In this document: piece after piece, positions 1 through 4,880 of the stretch | Layout of the letters: the number at the start of each line of letters is the position of its first letter | Position numbering within the stretch: position 1 is the first letter of the stretch | Source of the DNA: DASTDH01 sp041167675 | Lineage (GTDB): Bacteria; Verrucomicrobiota; Verrucomicrobiia; Chthoniobacterales; JAFAMB01 | DNA: 11,788 bases | Assembly (NCBI GenBank): GCA_041167675.1 | Contig: JBEEIB010000074.1 | Span: 1 to 11,788, forward strand | Direction of reading: 5' to 3' | Position numbers and translations under genes: made by a program | The notes under the pieces: model-generated | What the model was told of the DNA's origin: nothing | Seen by the model: the letters and a program-made list of their open reading frames with translations, nothing else | Databases searched by the model: none

Positions 1-105
1 TTGAATCCGCGCCCGATTTTCGTCGGATACCTTTCGCTAATCCTGTGGACCATCGCAGGGTTTTTTGCCTCGTATTTTGTCTTGGCGCGTAAGGAACGGG
101 ATTAG
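1..105 (+). CDS. 3' end of an integral membrane protein gene (partial)
   Basis: Frame 1 is open from the first base to a TAG at 103-105, giving 34 residues that end in LARKERD. The piece contains one hydrophobic stretch (about residues 6-29, with PIFVGYLSLILWTIAGFFAS) followed by a short basic/acidic cytoplasmic-looking tail, as expected for the last transmembrane helix of a multi-pass protein. An ABC-type permease subunit is one possibility, but 34 residues cannot decide the family. The gene is convergent with the cyclase gene beyond the repeat element, and the first decamer repeat base follows its stop codon directly. Confidence 0.55.
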   Translation: MNPRPIFVGYLSLILWTIAGFFASYFVLARKERD

Positions 106-193
106 CAACGAAGGTCAACGAACGTCAACGAACGTCAGCGAACGTCAACGAACGACAATGAACGTCAATGAACACCAGCGAACGTCGGCGAAC
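106..193 (+). repeat. Left decamer array, consensus AACGTCAACG
   Basis: Eight consecutive in-phase 10-bp units occupy 111-190 (aaggtcaacg, aacgtcaacg, aacgtcagcg, aacgtcaacg, aacgacaatg, aacgtcaatg, aacaccagcg, aacgtcggcg), with partial units at 106-110 and 191-193. Units near the outer (left) end are closest to consensus and those next to the gene are more degenerate. There are no spacers, so this is a tandem array and not CRISPR. Confidence 0.9.
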
Positions 194-235
194 AAGAGTC
201 TAGACAGCTGACCGCGATACGGTGTTTCGCTAGCG

Positions 236-604
236 TCACCGCTTGACGCGGTGGTACGAGGTGGCTCCTGTTTGAGCGGTCCGGCGCGAAGAAAAGGTCA
301 TGGCAATAATCTCGTCGGCAGAGGCTATGGCCTGACGGACACATTCGAGCTGGCGAGACAAACGCTTCCGCTCGATGCGTTCCAGCCAGAATTTGGATTC
401 GTCGGCTTCTTCAAGCACTATACACATCTTAGAGGAGAATTCGGCCCTGGAGCGGGCACGTTGAGCGGCTCGATAGTTGGCCGCCGTTGACGTAGCACTC
501 CGAACAAGTTGTTCGGCGATTATCCTGGTTTTGACTCCCGGAACAAAATCATCGATGAGATCAAGGACTTCATCGGCGAACTGAACGGTACGATGATCAA
601 GCAT
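236..604 (-). CDS. Four-helix bundle protein (S23 / 23S rRNA intervening-sequence protein family)
   Basis: The 122-residue product (counted from the ATG at 604-602) fits the roughly 120-residue family length. The hallmark block is present: LVRSATSTAANYRAAQRARS, followed by AEFSSKM and EEADESKFWLE, the form typical of the S23/IVP family (TIGR02436) of small RNA-binding four-helix bundles. Relatives are encoded in 23S rRNA intervening sequences, and the family includes Avd of diversity-generating retroelements. An in-frame TTG at 646-644 would add 14 residues, but neither start has a clear ribosome-binding site and the family normally begins near the sequence after the ATG. The gene is alone inside inverted decamer arrays, with the right array upstream and the left array downstream in its transcript. 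A 6-bp hairpin (233-238/244-249) overlaps its stop codon. Cellular role is unknown. Confidence 0.85.
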   Translation of the reverse strand: MLDHRTVQFADEVLDLIDDFVPGVKTRIIAEQLVRSATSTAANYRAAQRARSRAEFSSKMCIVLEEADESKFWLERIERKRLSRQLECVRQAIASADEIIAMTFSSRRTAQTGATSYHRVKR

Positions 605-655
605 ATAACAGTGACATATTATGTTATTTAATGCTGTCAAATGCAATTCAGAGCT

Positions 656-726
656 TTCGTTGTCGTTCGCTGACGTTCGTTGGTCGTTCGCTGACGTTCG
701 TTGTCGTTCGCTGACCTTCGCTGTTC
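656..726 (-). repeat. Right decamer array, inverted relative to the left array
   Basis: On the plus strand the units are ttcgttgtcg, ttcgctgacg, ttcgttggtcg (11 bp, one inserted base), ttcgctgacg, ttcgttgtcg, ttcgctgacc, ttcgctgttc. Units of the 'ttcgttg' and 'ttcgctg' types alternate, giving a 20-bp higher-order period that the left array shows less clearly. The array lies 10 bp upstream of the most distal start of the four-helix gene and its last unit runs into the cyclase stop codon (725-727). Confidence 0.88.
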
Positions 727-1639
727 AGCCCAACCCTTCCAGGCCGTAAACCCGAACGAGTTGACTTTTCCCTTTTAGCTGGAATTCGCCGAAGTCGGTC
801 AGATTTCGTCCTTCGGGAAGGACGGTAGCAAAGTCCTGGGACATGACTAGATTTTGGTTGAGTAATTTCATCACGCCTTCCAAACGAAAAGCGGTGTTCA
901 CCGCATCACCAATGATCGTGGCGTCGCGTACAGCAACTTGCCCGATATTGCTGCTGGTCACGCGACCAAAATGAAGAGCAATCCCGACACGAAACGGCTG
1001 GTCCGCCTCTCCCCAAGTTCGGCTGGTTGCCAGCTGGAGTATCGATAGAGAAGAATCTAAACAAATTGCGGATTCAGTTCCTTCCTGATCGCGCGCCGGC
1101 CAATAAGCCAAGAGTGCGTCTCCAATGTATTTATCGATGATGCCACCGGCCGACTGCACGATGTTCCCGGTATCCCGAAACCAATTACCGAGCAGGTGAG
1201 CGATCTTTTGTTCGCCTAGTTTTTCGGCCATCGGCGTAAATCCTCGGATATCGCAAACCAAAATGGCAACCGAGAGGACCGCGTGACTTCCGTCACTGCT
1301 TAAAGCCGCTAGGGTTGCGTCAACGTGCTCTCCTTCTTCCTCATTCGAATCCTGATCAAACACCAGTTCGTAATCGGCGATGCGAATTCGGGAACCGGAC
1401 TCCAAAGTCACCGGCATGATGACCCTCTGATCGTTCACAAATGTGCCGTTTCGACTTCCCAGATCCATAATTTGGTACTGGTAAGCATTGTGGCAGCGGA
1501 CGATGGCATGCTGGCGAGAAACGTGATTTCCCGGTAAAGGTACCGTATTGTCGCCGGTGCGACCGATCGTAGCGGTGTTAGCAATCTTCTTGTCGAATGG
1601 TTCACCGAGTGGCGGATAAACACGGAGCTTGGCCGACAT
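725..1639 (-). CDS. FHA-domain class III adenylate/guanylate cyclase
   Basis: The 304-residue protein (ATG at 1639-1637) starts with a forkhead-associated phosphothreonine-binding domain (about residues 5-90): IGRTGDN, HVSRQHA, then DLGSRNGTFVN. A class III cyclase domain follows (about 118-290). Metal-binding Asp is in CDIRGFT (D127) and in DKYIGDA (D170); the purine-contacting Lys is in the latter motif; the transition-state Asn and Arg are in GDAVNTAFRLE (N244, R248). Thr in ATIIGDAVN, at the base-specificity position, fits the Lys/Thr pair of bacterial adenylate cyclases, so cAMP is the likelier product. No membrane segment is seen; FHA probably couples activity to a Ser/Thr kinase signal. 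A TTG at 1753 would add 38 unconserved residues and overlap the upstream small gene, so the internal ATG is preferred. Confidence 0.9.
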   Translation of the reverse strand: MSAKLRVYPPLGEPFDKKIANTATIGRTGDNTVPLPGNHVSRQHAIVRCHNAYQYQIMDLGSRNGTFVNDQRVIMPVTLESGSRIRIADYELVFDQDSNEEEGEHVDATLAALSSDGSHAVLSVAILVCDIRGFTPMAEKLGEQKIAHLLGNWFRDTGNIVQSAGGIIDKYIGDALLAYWPARDQEGTESAICLDSSLSILQLATSRTWGEADQPFRVGIALHFGRVTSSNIGQVAVRDATIIGDAVNTAFRLEGVMKLLNQNLVMSQDFATVLPEGRNLTDFGEFQLKGKSQLVRVYGLEGLG

Positions 1640-1730
1640 CTTCGTGGAACTATTAAGATGGCATGAGCGGTGAGAGTTGGCTAGTGTACTCTGAAGGGCT
1701 TGACGCGTGAGGACCGCCCCAATTGCGACT

Positions 1731-1895
1731 TTAACGCGGCAAACTGTTCGCAAATGAACTGTCCACCAAATGAGACAGGAAAGTCATCAGCATCAGAAAT
1801 AAGCCAATCAGAGCCGTTGCCATTGCCAGACCGGCAAGTCCGATTTTTAAATCTCTCTGGGAAAACTCCTCCGGTGTTTCTTCCGAGTTATTCAT
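1731..1895 (-). CDS. Small single-pass membrane protein, unknown function
   Basis: The ATG at 1895-1893 gives 54 residues: an acidic N-terminus (MNNSEETPEEFSQRD), one strongly hydrophobic helix (about residues 17-42, KIGLAGLAMATALIGLFLML and onward) and a short polar tail. A TTG at 1964 would extend it by 23 Pro/Gln/Ala-rich residues. It lies on the same strand about 90 bp upstream of the cyclase start and may be co-transcribed with it. I do not recognise a family; the clean charge and hydrophobicity pattern is the only coding evidence, so it could be spurious. Confidence 0.4.
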   Translation of the reverse strand: MNNSEETPEEFSQRDLKIGLAGLAMATALIGLFLMLMTFLSHLVDSSFANSLPR

Positions 1896-2027
1896 TTTCA
1901 AATCTGCCTGATTTCCGCTAAGAGCCCGGTTCTGGGCCTGAGGGGAAGGATAAGGCTGCGCCAATTGAGGGAAAGATTCAAGAGCTGATCTAGGTTTCCC
2001 TTTTGAGAAAATCTATTCAACTCTGGG

Positions 2028-2055
2028 TTGACGGACAGGAAATCTCCCTTAGTAT
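2028..2055 (+). promoter_or_regulatory. Possible sigma-70-type promoter for thrC
   Basis: TTGACG at 2028-2033 and TAGTAT at 2050-2055 are separated by 16 bp, matching the -35 box at 5 of 6 and the -10 box at 4 of 6 positions. It would give a leader of about 170 nt that includes both hairpins at 2112-2165. Seen by eye only. Confidence 0.25.
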
Positions 2056-2111
2056 CAGGCAATTCCATCAAGAGTGGCGGAGGGACTGGCCCGACGATGC
2101 CACGGCAACCG

Positions 2112-2165
2112 GTCCGGCGAAAGCCGGACGACCAGGTGCCAATTCCAGGTCCGGATAAGCCGGAC
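2112..2165. repeat. Pair of REP-like GC-rich hairpins
   Basis: Hairpin one is gtccggc-gaaa-gccggac (2112-2129), a perfect 7-bp stem with a GAAA tetraloop. Hairpin two is gtccgg-ataag-ccggac (2149-2165), a 6-bp stem with nearly the same arms. They are 19 bp apart and in the same orientation. No T-run follows, so an intrinsic terminator is unlikely; a REP-type repeat or a leader structure for thrC is more plausible. A related half, gtccggcgaag, occurs at 7450-7460. Confidence 0.6.
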
Positions 2166-2235
2166 AAAGATGGAGAGAGCGCGTTAAAGTAGTCGACTCG
2201 CAACTCTTGGTGGGAAGTAGCAACTACTCTATTTT

Positions 2236-3489
2236 ATGGATCAGTCACCGTTTTTCTCGCACCTGGAATGTCGCGAATGTGGTCGCAAATATGCAAAGGA
2301 TGCGATTCACGTATGCGAATTCGACTTTGGCCCATTGGAAGCCGCCTACAATTACGAGGCGATCGGTGAACAGATCTCGCGCGATAAGATCAGTGCTCGC
2401 CCCCGGTCGATGTGGCGTTACCGCGAATTGCTTCCGATCGAAGGAGAGGCAACGGTTGGCCAACATACCGGATTTACGCCTTTGATTCGTGCACGCCGGC
2501 TCGCGGAACGGCTCGGTGTCAGGGAGCTGTATTTAAAGAACGACGCGGTAAATTACCCGACGCTGTCATTCAAGGATCGAGTCGTTTCTGTAGCACTAAG
2601 CCGGGCGAAAGAGCTTGGTATCCAAACTGTAGCTTGTGCTTCGACTGGCAACCTGGCCAACGCGGTGGCAGCCCACGCGGCATCGGCCGGCCTCCGGAGC
2701 TTCGTGCTGATACCCTCCGATTTGGAACGCAGCAAAATTGTGAATTCTTTGATCTTCGGCACAAATGTCGTGGCGATCGAAGGCTCTTATGATCAAGTCA
2801 ATCGGCTTTGTTCCGAAATCGCAGGCAACCACGGCTGGGGATTCGTAAACGTCAATCTGCGACCCTATTATGCCGAAGGTTCGAAAACATTGGGCTTCGA
2901 AATCGCCGAGCAATACGGCTGGCGGCTGCCGCGCCACACGGTCATTCCGATGGCGAGCGGCTCCCTGTTGACCAAGGTTCATAAGGCGTATCGTGAATTT
3001 GCTAAAGTCGGATTGGTCGATTCCACTGAGTTTAGCATTTACGGCGCTCAGGCTGCGGGATGCTCACCGATTAGCACGGCGATCAAGAATAATACCGATA
3101 CGGTCCGGCCGGTACCGAGACCGAATACTATTGCCAAATCGCTTTCTATCGGCACCCCGGCCGACGGCTACTATGCCATCCGCGCAATGCAAGAAACCGG
3201 TGGCACAGCGGAAGATTGCACGGATGCGGAGATTGTAGACGCCATCCGTTTGCTCGCCGAGACCGAGGGAATCTTCGCAGAGACTGCCGGGGGTGTCACA
3301 GTCGCCTGCGCCAAGAAACTAATCGAAAATGGGCGTATTCCACGCAACGAAAGCATTGTTTTGTGTATCACTGGCCATGGTTTAAAAACCCAGGAAGCAG
3401 TGGCCGAAGAGATCGGCCGGCCTGCGGTAATCCGTCCTTCCCTCAAGGAATTTGAGTCATTGCTGGCACAACTCACCGCAACCAATTAA
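2236..3489 (+). CDS. thrC: Threonine synthase (PLP-dependent)
   Basis: The 417-residue fold-type II PLP enzyme would convert O-phosphohomoserine to threonine and phosphate in the cytoplasm. The PLP lysine is in LSFKDR (K113), the phosphate-binding loop is STGNLANAV (about 136-144), and ASGSLLTK (about 241) and the C-terminal TAGGVTVA follow the family pattern. The N-terminus carries the zinc-ribbon-like start CRECGRKY and HVCEFDFGPLE (C12, C15, C27); in relatives a second Cys follows C27, but here Phe/Asp occupies that place, so one metal ligand is missing. The start is the ATG at 2236, which fixes the MDQSPFF-to-CRECG spacing; no strong ribosome-binding site is visible. A sulfur-carrier gene follows after 5 bp, so a related PLP sulfur-transfer role is a minor alternative. 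Confidence 0.92.
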   Translation: MDQSPFFSHLECRECGRKYAKDAIHVCEFDFGPLEAAYNYEAIGEQISRDKISARPRSMWRYRELLPIEGEATVGQHTGFTPLIRARRLAERLGVRELYLKNDAVNYPTLSFKDRVVSVALSRAKELGIQTVACASTGNLANAVAAHAASAGLRSFVLIPSDLERSKIVNSLIFGTNVVAIEGSYDQVNRLCSEIAGNHGWGFVNVNLRPYYAEGSKTLGFEIAEQYGWRLPRHTVIPMASGSLLTKVHKAYREFAKVGLVDSTEFSIYGAQAAGCSPISTAIKNNTDTVRPVPRPNTIAKSLSIGTPADGYYAIRAMQETGGTAEDCTDAEIVDAIRLLAETEGIFAETAGGVTVACAKKLIENGRIPRNESIVLCITGHGLKTQEAVAEEIGRPAVIRPSLKEFESLLAQLTATN

Positions 3490-3494
3490 TCATT

Positions 3495-3770
3495 ATGCCT
3501 GTACCAGTCCGTATCCCAACTCCGCTTCGCAAATTAACCCAGAATCAGGAAATTGTTCAGATCGAAGGCGCGACGATCAGGGATCTAATCAACAACTTGG
3601 AACAAAGTTACCCCGGTCTGAAAGAACGGATTTGCGATGAGCAAAATAACATTCGCCGATTCGTAAACGTCTTCGTGAATGACGAAGATATTCGGTTTCT
3701 TCAAGACGCCGAGACGGCCGTAAAACCAGGTGATGAGGTGAGCATCGTTCCCGCAATCGCCGGCGGTTAG
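3495..3770 (+). CDS. MoaD/ThiS-family ubiquitin-like sulfur-carrier protein
   Basis: The 91-residue beta-grasp protein ends in VPAIAGG. The C-terminal Gly-Gly is the position adenylated by an E1-like/MoeB enzyme and converted to a thiocarboxylate in this family. The mid-region IRDLINNLEQSYPGL and the FVNVFVNDEDIRFL strand match MoaD/ThiS/CysO-type proteins. It starts 5 bp after the thrC stop and almost certainly shares its transcript. No molybdopterin or thiamin gene is nearby, so the partner enzyme is unknown. The thrC pairing, reported in actinobacteria too, suggests sulfur delivery in amino-acid metabolism, as with CysO, rather than cofactor synthesis; that is inference. Confidence 0.88.
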   Translation: MPVPVRIPTPLRKLTQNQEIVQIEGATIRDLINNLEQSYPGLKERICDEQNNIRRFVNVFVNDEDIRFLQDAETAVKPGDEVSIVPAIAGG

Positions 3771-3780
3771 TTAACGCCGG
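3760..3780 (+). terminator. Hairpin overlapping the sulfur-carrier stop codon
   Basis: Arms ccggcg (3760-3765) and cgccgg (3775-3780) enclose the TAG stop (3768-3770). The 6-bp GC stem could stall transcription at the end of the thrC operon, but no T-run follows, so termination is uncertain. Confidence 0.25.
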
Positions 3781-3856
3781 TAGTGCCAACAACGCCGATA
3801 GCACATGGGTCGCTTACACTGACTTAGGCGAGCTAATCGGACAAAATGCGGAGCCG

Positions 3857-4792
3857 ATGAGGAGGATCTTTCTTTTTGTATGGGCGATGGCACCCTTTCA
3901 TCACCCTCTCCTGTCGATTGCTGGTGTTCAGAAAAACTCGACGCCACTGGTTCGCGCGGGAAACTTTTTGTTCGCTCCGGTTTCGATCAATCACGCTACG
4001 CCGACTTGGTGGCTGTTGGATACTGGAGCACCTTCATCGGAGGTCGATATTGAAGCGGCAAAAGCGCTGCGCCTGTTGCATGGTCCTGACCGGGAGGGTG
4101 ACCCGGCCAATGATATCATTGCGCAGCACAAGCTGATCATCCAAGTAAGCAGTCTGGAAGTCGGAAGTTTTTCCACCGGCGGCGCCAAGTTAACCGCTAA
4201 AAGCTTGAGCGAGCTGAACCACGGATCACTCCCGTCCGGTTGGTCTGGCGATTTCAACCGAAATGGGATGATTGGCATGGATATCCTCCTGCGCCAAAAT
4301 GCGATCGTCGACTGGTCGAACCAGCAAATCATTTTGGCACCGACCGCTGATCCAGCCAGGACCCGCGCAGCTTATGAACAAGAAGGGTTCACTTATATTC
4401 CCCTGTCCGTCACTCCAGAGTACCATTTGGAAGTCATCGGGAGAGTCGGTAATTCCGAATACCGTTTCTACATTGATACCGGGGACCCGAAAACGCTTAT
4501 CAAGCAGTCCGTCGTCGAAGCCGAGAACCTCCCTTCTGAGGTTACCCAAGCAGAAGTACACAGTCCCCTGCACCATTTCGAAAACACGAGGGTGTATTCC
4601 GTTACCGCAAAAGGCTTGCAGCTTGGTAGCTTTAACCTCGGCGGACACAAAGTGCGTAGCGCCAGTTTTGAGCTGTCCGACTCCGAAGGAGGACCGCCCT
4701 GGGCGGGACTTATTGGAGCAGATATTCTCTGGTCTTATGACGCCGTTCTTGACCTAGGTAGAAGAGCGCTTTATCTGCGCGCAAAACCATAG
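3857..4792 (+). CDS. Two-lobed retropepsin-like aspartic protease, probably exported
   Basis: The 311-residue product has two copies of the retropepsin half-site. Lobe one has WLLDTGAPSS (catalytic D about 55) and the partner motif GMIGMDILL (about 136-144). Lobe two has FYIDTGDPKT (D about 206) and GLIGADILW (about 282-290). Both lobes keep the Asp-Thr-Gly triad, so one chain could form a complete active site, as in pepsins, where retropepsins need a dimer. The N-terminus (MRRIFLFVWAMAPF and following) is basic then hydrophobic, resembling a signal peptide or membrane anchor. GGAG at 3850-3853 lies just upstream of the ATG, with tight 3-nt spacing; M11 is an alternative start that would lose the signal. 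The 86-bp gap after the sulfur-carrier gene leaves co-transcription open. Substrate unknown. Confidence 0.82.
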   Translation: MRRIFLFVWAMAPFHHPLLSIAGVQKNSTPLVRAGNFLFAPVSINHATPTWWLLDTGAPSSEVDIEAAKALRLLHGPDREGDPANDIIAQHKLIIQVSSLEVGSFSTGGAKLTAKSLSELNHGSLPSGWSGDFNRNGMIGMDILLRQNAIVDWSNQQIILAPTADPARTRAAYEQEGFTYIPLSVTPEYHLEVIGRVGNSEYRFYIDTGDPKTLIKQSVVEAENLPSEVTQAEVHSPLHHFENTRVYSVTAKGLQLGSFNLGGHKVRSASFELSDSEGGPPWAGLIGADILWSYDAVLDLGRRALYLRAKP

Positions 4793-4880
4793 AAGAAATG
4801 CGGATTGCGGATTGCGGAATGATAAGCCCGAAAGGGCGATAGGGTTGCGTATGATCATTCCGCAATCCGCGTTTCTTCTA
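4790..4880. repeat. Long palindrome spanning both convergent stop codons (REP/MITE-like, likely bidirectional terminator)
   Basis: The right arm 4854-4880 (ending ccgcgtttcttcta) is complementary to 4790-4823 (starting tagaagaaatgcgg), giving about 27 paired bases. One pair is U-G in RNA, and the left arm carries an extra 7-bp copy of ggattgc (two tandem copies against one on the right). The loop contains its own hairpin, gccc-gaaa-gggc (4826-4837). The left arm begins with the protease TAG and the right arm ends with the complement of the PBP TAG, so the element occupies the whole convergent gap. Such a stem would serve transcripts from both sides. Confidence 0.8.

Larger units (their letters stand above)
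106..723. mobile_element. Compact element: S23 four-helix gene between inverted decamer arrays
   Basis: Two arrays of a 10-bp repeat (about 106-193 and 656-723) lie in opposite orientation around a single gene on the minus strand. The outermost 19 bp on the left, caacgaaggtcaacgaacg (106-124), match the reverse complement of 705-723 at 17 of 19 positions. The variant unit containing 'aaggtca' occurs only at the two outer ends, so the unit has defined termini rather than being random repeat. The left end abuts the stop codon at 103-105 and the right end is 1 bp from the stop codon at 725-727. No transposase, recombinase or reverse transcriptase lies inside, and no target-site duplication is visible. 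It may be a non-autonomous mobile unit or an intervening-sequence-like cassette; mobility is inferred, not shown. Confidence 0.6.
1896..2235. other. Divergent intergenic region upstream of the thrC and cyclase genes
   Basis: This 340-bp stretch separates the minus-strand small membrane gene from threonine synthase. It contains a minus-strand open frame (1898-2203) with low-complexity, unconserved-looking sequence that I do not accept as a gene. It holds two related GC-rich hairpins (2112-2165) and one possible promoter on the plus strand (2028-2055). Both transcription units probably start here. Confidence 0.5.

Noticed and set aside
106..193. CRISPR array
   Set aside because: The 10-bp units are head to tail with no unique spacers, and no cas gene is present.
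251..490. Plus-strand gene inside the four-helix region
   Set aside because: It is antisense to the well-supported S23 gene and its translation shows no family features.
236..646. Diversity-generating retroelement accessory gene (Avd)
   Set aside because: Same protein family, but no reverse transcriptase, template repeat or variable repeat is in the window.
1898..2203. 101-residue minus-strand gene
   Set aside because: The translation is Gly/Pro/Ser/Leu-rich with no recognisable family, runs through both GTCCGG hairpins and overlaps the probable promoter region.
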